NCBI GenBank assembly: GCA_025451425.1
Contig: JANWKK010000234.1
Location: forward strand, 1-10,753
Direction: 5' to 3'
DNA from: Gemmatimonadaceae bacterium
GTDB lineage: Bacteria; Gemmatimonadota; Gemmatimonadetes; Gemmatimonadales; Gemmatimonadaceae
DNA length: 10,753 nucleotides
Positions 1 to 7,290 of this stretch are shown here, piece by piece; position 1 is the stretch's first letter, and each line of letters begins with the position of its first letter. The translations under genes and the position numbers were made by a program. The notes beneath the pieces were generated by a model, which was not told the origin of the DNA, did no database searches, and saw only the letters and a list, made by a program, of their open reading frames with translations.

Positions 1-2
1 AA

Positions 3-383
3 ACGCTCGAGTATGCTGTGTTGTTTGCGACGGTATTGACCGTCGGCGTTTCGGCGCGCGGCTCGGCGCAGGAAGCCAAGCCCCCAGCGAAGAAGGAGGC
101 AACGAGCCAGGCGGCGTTGCGAAAGGAAGCGAAGATCGCCGAGCCCGATGCGCGCAAAACGGCCCTCGGCGCGGTGCCGGGCGGAAAGGTTCAATCGCAC
201 GAGCTCGAGCGCGAGAACGGCAAGCTGATCTACTCGTACGACATCAAAGTCGCCAGCAAGCCTGGTATCGAAGAAGTGAACGTCGACGCGAAGACCGGCG
301 AGATCGTCGCGCATGAGCACGAAGACGCCAAGGCCGAGGCAGCAGAAAAGAAGGCCGAGGCGAAGGACAAGAAAAAGCCGTAG
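3..383 (+). CDS. Secreted PepSY-domain protein, 5'-truncated by the window edge
   Basis: The reading frame is open to the left edge. A GTG at 18 could serve as a start, but the residues after it begin straight in the hydrophobic core of a signal peptide (LFATVLTVGVSA, then a likely cut near GSAQ/EA). The true start with its basic n-region is therefore probably upstream. Counting from the GTG, residues about 32-100 read as one PepSY domain: a helix with ARKTALGAVPGGKV, then strands with the paired-hydrophobic pattern LIYSYDIKV and EEVNVDAKTGEIV. The DAKTGEIV ending is typical of the fold. PepSY domains are small periplasmic or extracellular modules, often linked to protease inhibition or found near redox proteins; no specific partner can be read here. 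The tail (about 20 residues) is almost only Ala, Lys, Glu and Asp and is probably unstructured. The next gene starts 13 bases after the stop, so the two are probably co-transcribed. Confidence 0.85.
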   Translation, partial: TLEYAVLFATVLTVGVSARGSAQEAKPPAKKEATSQAALRKEAKIAEPDARKTALGAVPGGKVQSHELERENGKLIYSYDIKVASKPGIEEVNVDAKTGEIVAHEHEDAKAEAAEKKAEAKDKKKP

Positions 384-396
384 CGCGCCGGCGATC

Positions 397-1131
397 GTGA
401 GCGAGGACTCCGCGGATGGCGCGCCGAGGTGGGTCCAGCGCGCGAAGCAGTTCATCGTCGCGCGTTTCGATCCGAGGTCGCATCTTGGCCTGGGCCTAAC
501 GACGAGTCTCGTTGTATCCGCGCTCGCGATCTGGGCGTTCAGCGGATTGCTCGACGCAGTGCTCGACAACGCGCTGCTCGTGCGTCTCGATAGCCGCGCC
601 GCCGAGTGGTTCCACACGCACGCGACGCCGACCGGGCTCAGAATCTTCGACGTCATTACGCAGTTTGGCTCTCCCGTCGTGGACGTCATCATCGCCATCG
701 TCGCGATCGTTTTGTGGCGCAGGAAGGAGACGTTGCTCCTCTGGACCTGGCTCGCGGCCAACCTCGGCGGCAAGGCGATTGAGTATGTGCTCAAGACAAC
801 GGTACACCGAACGCGGCCGACGTTCGGCAATTTGTATCTTCTCTTCAGCCACTCGTATAGCTTTCCGAGTGGCCATGCCATGGGCGCGTCGGTCTGCTAC
901 CTGATGCTCACGTACCTCATCGTGTCTCGTGAGAACGCGAAGCGATCAGTCGCGATCGCGGCATACGTCAGCGCCGTAGCGCTCATCCTTCTCGTTGCGT
1001 TCAGCCGGCTCTACCACGGCGTGCATTACCCCAGCGATGTCCTTGGCGGCATGGCCGCAGGTGTCGGTTGGTTAGCCGTCTGCGGCGCCACGCGACGAAT
1101 CATTGCGGGGCGAAGGGAACTGAGCGCCTGA
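397..1131 (+). CDS. PAP2-family integral membrane phosphatase
   Basis: From a GTG at 397 this is a 244-residue PAP2-superfamily (type 2 phosphatidic acid phosphatase) membrane protein. All three signature motifs are complete: K133-x6-R140-P141 (KTTVHRTRP), PSGH with H160, and S203-R204-x5-H210-x3-D214 (SRLYHGVHYPSD). About six hydrophobic segments place the active site at the outer face of the inner membrane. Family members dephosphorylate lipid phosphates such as undecaprenyl diphosphate or phosphatidate; the substrate here is not decidable. An ATG at 313 in the same frame would add 28 very basic residues, but these lie inside the Lys/Glu tail codons of the upstream PepSY gene and look like a shadow. 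I therefore prefer the GTG, though no strong ribosome binding site precedes it. A second PAP2 gene follows on the same strand. Confidence 0.9.
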   Translation: MSEDSADGAPRWVQRAKQFIVARFDPRSHLGLGLTTSLVVSALAIWAFSGLLDAVLDNALLVRLDSRAAEWFHTHATPTGLRIFDVITQFGSPVVDVIIAIVAIVLWRRKETLLLWTWLAANLGGKAIEYVLKTTVHRTRPTFGNLYLLFSHSYSFPSGHAMGASVCYLMLTYLIVSRENAKRSVAIAAYVSAVALILLVAFSRLYHGVHYPSDVLGGMAAGVGWLAVCGATRRIIAGRRELSA

Positions 1132-1257
1132 AGGAGCGCGCGACTCTTTGCGAATTCTTTGTCGCCGGCGGCGCGGCTTTCTCCTTGCTTCGTTGTAACA
1201 GAAGGCAGTCTCGTGAAGTCATTGTGGCGTTCACCACGAAGCGCAGCAGGTCGACGA

Positions 1258-2130
1258 ATGAGCCACGAGAAGACCTTCCGCGAAGCAACTGCTCGAATCC
1301 TTCTACTTGCCCTGGCGTCGCTGTTCGCGGTGCCATGCTCTGGCCGCGCGCAAGACACGACGTCGAGACGGAGCGATAGCAGCCGCAGCACTGCCTCCGA
1401 CTCCGCTCAGTATCTCTCGCGCCGAGAACTGATCTTCGGCGGCGGCGCGGTGCTCGCAACGGCACTGCTGGTCCCGTTCGATCATCCGATTCAACACAGC
1501 ATGCAAGCTGACGACTTGCAGGACGACCGTGGCCTTCATCGAACGGCGAATACGTTGGCATTCTTTGGAGGGCCTGGACCGTTCATCGCGGGCGGTGCGC
1601 TCTATGTCGTCGGACGCGGTGCAAGCTCCTCTCGACTCGCTGCTCTGGGTGTTCATCTCACGGAGGGTGTCGCGGCCGCGGCGGCGCTCAATGGTCTGGT
1701 GAAGGGATTGACGGGTCGCGCGCTGCCGAATGCGACAACGGCGAAGCCAGGACACTTCTCTTTTGGTCGTGGATTTCACGACGACAACGGGCCGTTCGTG
1801 TCGTTTCCCTCGGGTCATACCGCGGCGAGCTTTGCCGCGGCGGCAGTGATCACGGACGAAACGTCGAGTTGGGACTCATCGACCGCGCGTATTGTCGCTC
1901 CGATCGCGTATTCATCGGCGACACTCGTCGCGCTGTCGCGCCTATACGAGAATGTGCACTGGGCGAGCGATCTGCCCATTGGTGCGGCGATCGGCGTTTT
2001 GAGTGGGAAGGCCGTCGTACTGTGGGAGCAGCGACATCCGTCGAACTGGCTCGAGCGGCACCTCGTCGGCGTTACGGTCGCACCGGCGGCACACGGCATG
2101 CGGTTCGGCGGGTCGTTCCCACTCAATTAA
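1258..2130 (+). CDS. Exported PAP2-family phosphatase-like protein with altered motif 1
   Basis: The chosen start is ATG 1258 (290 residues), which puts a normal signal peptide at the N-terminus: basic n-region, core ILLLALASLFAV, likely cut at GRA/QD. A weak CAGG lies 9 bases upstream. An in-frame ATG at 1159 would bury the signal peptide behind 33 residues. PAP2 motif 2 (PSGH, H187) and motif 3 (S227-R228-x5-H234-x3-D238, SRLYENVHWASD) are intact. Motif 1 reads K149-GLTGRA-L156-P, so the arginine of the usual KxxxxxxRP is leucine. That arginine normally helps bind the phosphate, so activity may be weak, changed or lost; a nearby Arg (R154) might compensate. The mature protein keeps several hydrophobic stretches and probably sits in or on the envelope. 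The stop is a tandem in-frame TAA TGA TGA at 2128-2136. The gene is separated from the upstream PAP2 gene by 126 bases without a clear promoter. Confidence 0.85.
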   Translation: MSHEKTFREATARILLLALASLFAVPCSGRAQDTTSRRSDSSRSTASDSAQYLSRRELIFGGGAVLATALLVPFDHPIQHSMQADDLQDDRGLHRTANTLAFFGGPGPFIAGGALYVVGRGASSSRLAALGVHLTEGVAAAAALNGLVKGLTGRALPNATTAKPGHFSFGRGFHDDNGPFVSFPSGHTAASFAAAAVITDETSSWDSSTARIVAPIAYSSATLVALSRLYENVHWASDLPIGAAIGVLSGKAVVLWEQRHPSNWLERHLVGVTVAPAAHGMRFGGSFPLN

Positions 2131-2161
2131 TGATGAGAATTTGCTAACTATCGGCGTTCTC

Positions 2162-3187
2162 CTACTGCCGGACGCCGCTCGAGGGCGTTGGAGCCAGGCC
2201 GCCCATCTTCTCAACGCCCATTTCGAGCGCCATCGATCGCCATTCGTCGCGGGAGACGACTTCGGTCGTGGAATCCCGGAACGCGCCAATCGCACGTAGA
2301 ATCGTCTTACGCTTCTCCTTCGAGGACACCTTCGGCGAGGCGAGAATGTCCGCGACGACGTCGTGGAGCGAATGGAGATTGTCGAAGATGATCGCGGCCT
2401 CGGGGTAACGCGCCGCGAATCGTGGCGCGACGGCGGCCGCGAGTGGCATCGTCGTCGGCATGTTGGATGGGGGATTGGCGATCAGTGCCCAGAAGCGCGC
2501 GGTTGCGGCGTCCACATTCTGATGGCGTCCCGTCGCGTCATTGGCCGCGAGCAGCGCGTCGTAGACCACCATTTGATACCAGTGGTAAGACCATAAAAGT
2601 CCGTTGAACTTCGGATCCTGCCGACGAAACACGAGCGAGTACGGCGCTCCCTCCATCAGGTTCATGCTCTTCGGCTGAGTGCTCAACGCGATGTCCTTAC
2701 GGCTGTCGTAATAGCGAATCAGCTGCGCGATGCGTGTATCGCGACCGGCGCTGTCGATTCGCGGATCCGCGAGCACGTCGTACAACTGGCGATGCAGCAT
2801 GTGCGCCCAATCGAACACCGCGGCGAGCTCGGGAACGAGCGTCGTGTAGGTGGGTCCGATTGCATGCTCGTCGAGTGGCAGGTCGGGGGGATGCACGAGA
2901 AGTCGTGTCGTTATGAACTCGAACTCGCGCCCGTCGATCTCGCGCACGGCCTCATCCGGCCGGCCCTCGTCGCGGATTAGATGCTCGTAGAGCGTCGCGT
3001 GGCCGTAATCGAAGGCGTTAAACAAGCGGTCGGAGTGCGGAAAGCGGTCACGAAATGCCCAGTTGTACGACGCGCCGAGATAAGTCTGTTCCGGCACGCG
3101 AGAGAACGATCCGCAGGACGCGACGAGCGTACCGAGCGAGAGCGCGGTCAGTTGCATTGCCCATCCGAGGGATCGGCGTTCTGACAT
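2162..3187 (-). CDS. Lipoprotein of unknown function
   Basis: This is a 341-residue protein with a lipoprotein signal peptide: basic start MSERR, a hydrophobic core, then the lipobox VASC with Cys25 as the lipid-attachment site. It should be exported, processed by Lgt (a gene for which lies at 6390-7217) and anchored to the inner or outer membrane. I do not recognise a characterised family. The mature part looks mainly helical and is rich in Trp, Tyr, His and acidic residues, with well-ordered blocks such as FNAFDYGHATLYEHL, FDWAHMLHRQLYDVLADPR, FNGLLWSYHWYQMVVYDALL and IIFDNLHSLHDVVADILASP. The spaced His/Asp/Glu residues on helices might bind a metal or cofactor, but this is only inference. 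The start is well supported: GGAG at 3195-3198 lies 7 bases before the ATG. The gene begins 18 bases after the stop of the barrel remnant, so the two share a transcript. Confidence 0.8.
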   Translation of the reverse strand: MSERRSLGWAMQLTALSLGTLVASCGSFSRVPEQTYLGASYNWAFRDRFPHSDRLFNAFDYGHATLYEHLIRDEGRPDEAVREIDGREFEFITTRLLVHPPDLPLDEHAIGPTYTTLVPELAAVFDWAHMLHRQLYDVLADPRIDSAGRDTRIAQLIRYYDSRKDIALSTQPKSMNLMEGAPYSLVFRRQDPKFNGLLWSYHWYQMVVYDALLAANDATGRHQNVDAATARFWALIANPPSNMPTTMPLAAAVAPRFAARYPEAAIIFDNLHSLHDVVADILASPKVSSKEKRKTILRAIGAFRDSTTEVVSRDEWRSMALEMGVEKMGGLAPTPSSGVRQ

Positions 3188-3194
3188 CGTTAGG

Positions 3195-3198
3195 CTCC
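3195..3198 (-). promoter_or_regulatory. Ribosome binding site of the lipoprotein gene
   Basis: On the minus strand GGAG precedes the ATG at 3187 by 7 bases, which fixes the lipoprotein start. The last G of this site is also the first base of a GCCTAACG word (3188-3195), so the spacer between site and start is one copy of the word that recurs through the window. Confidence 0.65.
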
Positions 3199-3205
3199 GT
3201 GCCGG

Positions 3206-3610
3206 TTAAGGGCGACCACATACGTTGCGCCGAAAGCCATCGACGTCGAGCGAAACGAACCGGCAAAATGCCCCCGCAGGGGTACTCGTTGGTACGAGTA
3301 GGACGGGCGCGCGCAGCTCGACGTCAGTCAGCGGTGCGATTCCGTATGAGAGCTTTGGATCCGAACGCCAACGCCGAGTCCCGTCAATGAGCTGGTCGAA
3401 CCCGAGTGGTGCGAGCTGGATCTCCAACGAGCGGCGCGGCGTCGGCAAGGCATCCTCGACACGAAGTGGTCTGTTGGAATCTAGGTTGTAATATTCGGTT
3501 TGAGATGCTGCAACGCGCGAGATGACGACTGCGAGCAGTATCCCGAGCGCGGCACGGATGACGCTCGCACGCCATCGCGAGCCATTCGTTGGCAATTTCG
3601 ATCCATTCAT
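3206..3610 (-). pseudogene. N-terminal fragment of an exported outer-membrane barrel (transporter-like) protein, probably frameshifted
   Basis: The open frame gives 134 residues. It starts with a signal peptide (core AALGILLAVVI, likely cut at AAS/QTEYY), followed by RRSLEIQLAPLGFDQ and PKLSYGIAPLTDVELRAPVL. These resemble the first strands of outer-membrane barrel proteins of the Phenol_MetA_deg/transporter type, which usually run to about 250-300 residues. After VPTSTPAG the residues turn irregular and Cys/Arg-rich, and the frame stops at 3206. In the next frame the minus strand continues with strand-like alternation (SMAFGATYVVALN) to a TAA at 3190-3192. Removing one G from the run of five at 3271-3275 joins the two. 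Even so repaired, it would be about 139 residues and lack most of the barrel, and the lipoprotein ATG follows at 3187. I read it as a decayed gene with an indel and a lost 3' part. A small intact secreted protein remains possible. Confidence 0.55.
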
Positions 3611-3641
3611 GGGTCTTCATCTCCCGTCCGCGCGCTTTGAA

Positions 3642-3669
3642 TTGCAATAGCCGAATGTCAGCATACACT
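3642..3669 (+). promoter_or_regulatory. Candidate sigma-70-type promoter for the histidine kinase operon
   Basis: In the 95-base divergent gap between the barrel remnant and the kinase gene, TTGCAA (3642-3647) and TACACT (3664-3669) stand 16 bases apart, 36 bases before the kinase ATG at 3706. This is the most AT-rich patch in the gap. The boxes match the consensus in part only, and the promoter preferences of this organism are not known, so this is a candidate. Confidence 0.4.
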
Positions 3670-3705
3670 CAGAACGACACTCGGCGTCGCTGAACGGTCA
3701 CGATA

Positions 3706-5607
3706 ATGAACGCTCAAGATCTCGTCGCGCTGGTTCATCTCGTCGGATTCGCCACCGGCATTGCGTTGTATGGAATGCTCGCGGTGATGATTTGGCGCGG
3801 TGCGCGGCGTGGTGCTGCCGTGGCGCCGGGCGGCATTCCATTATTCGCGGCCGTCCTCGGATTGATCTGGAACGCGGGCGCGCTCGTCGTGTTTGGCGCG
3901 CACGACTTCGGACTGGGCGAGTTGAGTCCGTGGTATTCGGCGCTCGCGTATACGGCGCTCGGTTTCTTGCCCGCTGTCGTCGTCGACGCCGCGACGCGGT
4001 CGCAACGACGCCCGGGCCCGCGCCCACTCGCGTTGTTCGCGTATGGACTGAGTGCCATAGGCGGTGTGCTGCAGGCGATTTCAGTCGTTAGGCGCGACGC
4101 ACTGTCAACGAATGGCCTTTTACTCCTAACGCTCGGCTACGCGCTCGTCATCTTGTTCTTTGCCGTCTCGGCGCGGCGCAGGCGCGAATCCTCGCGTGCT
4201 CTCACGGCCGTTGCGCTCGCTGCCTTCGCAGTGTCGGCGTTGCACCTGAGCCGCCACTCGGCGGCGAACGATTCGTGGGTCGTCGAGCTCATTGGCCACC
4301 ACGCCTCGCTTCCGCTCGTTCTTGTGATCCTGTATCAAGATTACCGATTCGCGCTCGCCGATCTCTTTCTGAAGCGCGCGCTCTCGGTGTTGGCGCTCGT
4401 CGCCGTGGTGATGTCGGCGTACGTGACGCTGGTTGCACCACTCATTGGCAGGGATCCCGACGAGTTGCGCATCGGCGTCCCGGGCGTGCTGCTGACCGTT
4501 TGGATTGCGACGGCGCTGCTGTATCCAGTACTTCGGCGAACGACGGATCGCTTTGTCGATCGCGTGATGCTACATCGCGTGGATTATCGCGCCGTGCGCC
4601 ATGCGATCGCGCGGTCGCTTTCCACGGCATCGGCGCCTAACGAAGCCTTGGACGACGTGTGCCGCCGGCTGGCCGCGGCACTCGTTGCCGACCCAGTCAG
4701 CTGGCGCGATGCGCCGGAACTCGTTGCGGGCCTGCATGGTGGTACTCTGGCGACTGCGAGCGGACCGCGTTCCGCGCAGGTCGTCGTGCCGACCAACGAT
4801 TCGCCCGGTTATGTACTCGAGGTTGGGTCGCTCGCCGCGGGTCGACGCTTGATGTCCGACGACATTGCGCTGCTCGATACTGCGGCGATGCTCGTCGGCC
4901 GTCGTATCGATGAGCTTCGCGTGAGTGAAGAGCGGTTCGAGCGAGACCTCCGCGAGAAGGACATGCGGCGGCTCGCGACCGAGGCGGAGCTCCGTGCGCT
5001 TCGCGCACAACTCAACCCGCACTTCCTCTTCAACGCCCTCACGACGGTCGGCCACCTGATCACGACATCGCCGTCGCGGGCGATCGAGACGTTGTATCAA
5101 CTCACGGCGCTGTTGAGAGCCGTGCTCCGGCGAACCAGCGACTTCGTCACGCTGCGCGAGGAGCTTCAGCTCGTCGACGCTTACCTCGCCATCGAGCAGA
5201 CTCGATTCGAGGAACGGCTCCGCATCGAACGTGACGTCCCGAAGATGCTTGGAGATCTGCTCGTACCGCCGCTGATTCTGCAGCCCATTGTCGAGAACGC
5301 GGTGAAGCATGGGATTTCGCCATTGCGCGGTGGCGGCACGATATCGATTCGCGCGCGCCTCGAGGATAGTCCAGTCCACGGCGAGTGCCTGTGTCTGAGC
5401 GTGCACGACACCGGAGGTGGGATGGCACGGGAAGCGCTCATCCGAGGCCATCGTCCTGGCGTGGGTCTGGAAAATGTCAAGAATCGACTGATGCGCTACT
5501 ACGGTGACTCGGGGCGGCTGCACATAACGAGTGACGAGAACGGCGGAACACTCGTTGAGCTCACGATCTCGGTTACTCGTCGGCTCGCCGCCGTCGGCGC
5601 GACATGA
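3706..5607 (+). CDS. LytS-type membrane sensor histidine kinase
   Basis: This 633-residue kinase has about nine hydrophobic segments in residues 8-277 (roughly 8-30, 43-64, 75-95, 107-128, 137-156, 164-182, 193-210, 225-247 and 257-277). A weakly conserved region at about 290-405, possibly a degenerate GAF-like domain, and a charged coiled-coil linker follow. The His_kinase (LytS/YehU type) domain then carries the phospho-accepting H439 in LNPHFLFN, and an ATPase domain has the N box IVENAVKHG (N531), the G1 box DTGGGM (D568) and the G2 box GVGLENVKNRL (from G585). All key residues are present, so it should be active. It would autophosphorylate in response to an envelope or membrane signal and pass the phosphate to the LytTR regulator, whose gene overlaps its 3' end by 4 bases (ATGA). 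The ligand is unknown. No strong ribosome binding site precedes the ATG. Confidence 0.93.
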   Translation: MNAQDLVALVHLVGFATGIALYGMLAVMIWRGARRGAAVAPGGIPLFAAVLGLIWNAGALVVFGAHDFGLGELSPWYSALAYTALGFLPAVVVDAATRSQRRPGPRPLALFAYGLSAIGGVLQAISVVRRDALSTNGLLLLTLGYALVILFFAVSARRRRESSRALTAVALAAFAVSALHLSRHSAANDSWVVELIGHHASLPLVLVILYQDYRFALADLFLKRALSVLALVAVVMSAYVTLVAPLIGRDPDELRIGVPGVLLTVWIATALLYPVLRRTTDRFVDRVMLHRVDYRAVRHAIARSLSTASAPNEALDDVCRRLAAALVADPVSWRDAPELVAGLHGGTLATASGPRSAQVVVPTNDSPGYVLEVGSLAAGRRLMSDDIALLDTAAMLVGRRIDELRVSEERFERDLREKDMRRLATEAELRALRAQLNPHFLFNALTTVGHLITTSPSRAIETLYQLTALLRAVLRRTSDFVTLREELQLVDAYLAIEQTRFEERLRIERDVPKMLGDLLVPPLILQPIVENAVKHGISPLRGGGTISIRARLEDSPVHGECLCLSVHDTGGGMAREALIRGHRPGVGLENVKNRLMRYYGDSGRLHITSDENGGTLVELTISVTRRLAAVGAT

Positions 5608-6383
5608 CCAAACTCCGCGTCGTCGTCGCCGACGACGAACGTCCCGCTCGCTCCTTTCTCGTTTCGTTGTTGCGTCACTTTGAGGATGTCGAAGTCGTCG
5701 GCGAAGCCACTAATGGGGCCGAAGCCGTCGCATTGATCGAGCGCTTGAATCCCGACCTCGCGCTGCTCGATCTCCAGATGCCCGAGGTCGATGGTCTCGG
5801 CGTCGTACGGCTCGTGCGGCGTGACCGACTGCCTCTCATTGCATTCGTCACAGCCTACGACGAATACGCCGTGCGGGCGTTCGAGATGAACGCCGTTGAT
5901 TATTTGCTCAAGCCCGTGGAAGCGCAGCGCCTCCGACAGACGATCAATCGTGCGCACGAGCGTTTGGAGCGCGCCGAAGCCAGTCCGGGCGACGCCGATC
6001 GAGTACGCGCGGCTGCAAGCGAGTACGCCGCGCACGGACCAACAACGTTGCTTCGACGCATTCCGGTTCGAAAGAAGGAGGACATCTTCCTGGTGCCCGT
6101 CGACCAGATTGTATCGATCGTTGCCGACAGGGAGCTGCTGCACCTCCAAACGCGATCGAACGAGCACTTCACGATCACTTATCGCCTGAAGGATCTCGAA
6201 GCGCGACTGGATCCGGCGCAGTTCGTTCGGCTGTCCCGCGGAACGATAGTTAGCCTAACGTCGATTCAGCGGTTCACACCGATGTCTGGCGGCACGTACG
6301 TGCTCGTGCTGCATAACGGGCAGCAGCACCAGGTCAGTCGTTTGCGAGCGCGTGTTCTTCGCGAGCAGCTGTTACGCCTCTGA
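5604..6383 (+). CDS. LytTR-family response regulator
   Basis: This is a 259-residue transcription regulator. Residues 1-120 form a receiver domain with the acidic pair D10-D11, the phosphorylation site D56 (LLDLQMPEVDG), T83 in FVTAYD and K103 in DYLLKP. A linker leads to a LytTR DNA-binding domain at about 150-255, starting RRIPVRKKEDIFLVPVDQI and including FVRLSRGTIVSL. LytTR proteins bind two short direct repeats on one face of DNA, classically about 21 bp from start to start. Its ATG overlaps the kinase stop (ATGA at 5604-5607), so the pair is translationally coupled and should be a cognate system. Targets cannot be read from the protein. The repeat-rich region at 7218-7399 upstream of the TonB-dependent receptor is a possible one. 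The gene ends 6 bases from the convergent lgt gene. Confidence 0.95.
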   Translation: MTKLRVVVADDERPARSFLVSLLRHFEDVEVVGEATNGAEAVALIERLNPDLALLDLQMPEVDGLGVVRLVRRDRLPLIAFVTAYDEYAVRAFEMNAVDYLLKPVEAQRLRQTINRAHERLERAEASPGDADRVRAAASEYAAHGPTTLLRRIPVRKKEDIFLVPVDQIVSIVADRELLHLQTRSNEHFTITYRLKDLEARLDPAQFVRLSRGTIVSLTSIQRFTPMSGGTYVLVLHNGQQHQVSRLRARVLREQLLRL

Positions 6384-6389
6384 ACGGCA

Positions 6390-7217
6390 TCATTGACCGG
6401 TGACTCGCGACGGCCGTCGCAATGCCGCAAGGAGCGTAGTTCCCGCGATGATCATCAGCGCGCAAAGCAACTGGCCCATGCTCAACGGCCCGAGAACGAA
6501 TCCCAGTTGAACATCGGGCTCTCGCGTGAACTCAATGAGAAACCGAATCACGCCATAGCCGATGAGAAACGCCGCAGTGTCGAGCCCGACACAATAACCG
6601 CCGCGTTTCCGAGCGACTCGATCCAGCCACCACAGAAAAGCGCCGACCAGCACGCCTTCGCCAACGGCCTCGTAGAGCTGCGACGGGTGACGGGGCAGGG
6701 CAAGCGGATCAGTCGGGAAGATCATTGCCCACGGGACATTCGTGGGCCGGCCGTACAGCTCAGCGTTGATGAAGTTGCCTAACCGCCCGAAGAAAAGCCC
6801 GGGAGTACCGCACAGAGCTACGAGGTCTGTGATCTCGAGCAGAGGGATTCGTCGACGATAGGCAAACAGCGCGCAACCGATCGCCATACCCAGAATCGCG
6901 CCATGAAACGACAGCCCGCCGTGCCAGAGTGCGAAGACGTCCAGCGGATGAGCAGCGTACGCGCGGTGATCGTAGATCAGCACGTATGTTAGGCGAGCGC
7001 CGATCAGCATGCCAATGACCAGATAGCCAATGAGCGAATCGAGCGCGCTGGAGGTAAGGACAGTCCACCCGCGTCGGATACGATGTCGCGCGAGAAGATA
7101 GCCGAACGTGTAGCCGGCGGCGTACATCAGTCCGTACCAGCGTAGCGCAATCGGCCCGATTTGGATGACGACGGGCGAGATATGCGGATAGGGAATCGTC
7201 ACGATCGCCAATCGCAT
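6390..7217 (-). CDS. lgt: Prolipoprotein diacylglyceryl transferase
   Basis: This is a 275-residue, seven-TM-type inner-membrane enzyme that moves diacylglycerol from phosphatidylglycerol to the lipobox cysteine of prolipoproteins, the first step of lipoprotein maturation. Family marks are clear: the start IPYPHISPVVIQIGPIALRWYGLMY-type block (residues 8-32), HGGLSFHG with H105 matching the essential His of the E. coli enzyme, and the signature GRLGNFINAELYGRP (residues 144-157) with R145, N148 and E153 matching catalytic or lipid-binding residues. A late block, IRFLIEFTREPD followed by LSMGQLL, is also typical. The second glycine of the usual SFHGG is Ala107. A TGA codon lies directly before the ATG in frame, so the protein cannot start further upstream; no clear ribosome binding site is seen. 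The gene is transcribed alone, divergent from the TonB-dependent receptor. Confidence 0.97.
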   Translation of the reverse strand: MRLAIVTIPYPHISPVVIQIGPIALRWYGLMYAAGYTFGYLLARHRIRRGWTVLTSSALDSLIGYLVIGMLIGARLTYVLIYDHRAYAAHPLDVFALWHGGLSFHGAILGMAIGCALFAYRRRIPLLEITDLVALCGTPGLFFGRLGNFINAELYGRPTNVPWAMIFPTDPLALPRHPSQLYEAVGEGVLVGAFLWWLDRVARKRGGYCVGLDTAAFLIGYGVIRFLIEFTREPDVQLGFVLGPLSMGQLLCALMIIAGTTLLAALRRPSRVTGQ

Positions 7218-7269
7218 TCATTCATTGAACTGCGCCATTCGTGTCGCTCGCTGGACCATTCATAGGAAA

Positions 7270-7286
7270 GTCAACGCGCCGTTGAC
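7270..7286. promoter_or_regulatory. 17-bp inverted repeat, operator candidate
   Basis: GTCAACG and its exact complement CGTTGAC are separated by CGC in the divergent gap between lgt and the TonB-dependent receptor. The right arm overlaps a TTGACA (7282-7287) that matches a -35 box on the plus strand, although no good -10 box stands at the right distance. There is no T-run, so it is not a terminator. It looks like the site of a dimeric regulator acting on lgt, on the receptor gene, or on both. Confidence 0.45.
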
Positions 7287-7290
7287 AGCT

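Noticed and set aside
313..396. ATG at 313 as start of the first PAP2 gene
   Set aside because: The added 28 residues are very basic, arise from the Lys/Glu-rich tail codons of the PepSY gene in another frame, and would overlap that gene by 71 bases. GTG 397 gives a normal protein.
1132..1257. Promoter or small gene in the gap between the PAP2 genes
   Set aside because: No pair of boxes at proper spacing and no open frame with coding character was seen. The frame from ATG 1159 only adds an unlikely leader to the exported PAP2 protein.
2152..2177. CGGCGT...ACGCCG stem between the convergent PAP2 and lipoprotein genes as a bidirectional terminator
   Set aside because: It has a 6-bp stem with a 14-base loop and no T-run, and it runs into the lipoprotein coding end. 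It is too weak to call.
4570..5523. 317-codon minus-strand open frame opposite the kinase gene
   Set aside because: It lies wholly inside the well-supported kinase gene and its product has no domain or hydrophobic pattern. Long antisense frames are common in GC-rich genes.
5499..6167. 222-codon minus-strand open frame opposite the response regulator gene
   Set aside because: It is a shadow of the receiver/LytTR coding frame and spans the kinase-regulator junction, with no recognisable features.
3189..6259. GTTAGG words as LytTR binding half-sites
   Set aside because: They match part of a LytTR half-site, but most copies lie singly inside reading frames and not as tandem pairs near promoters.
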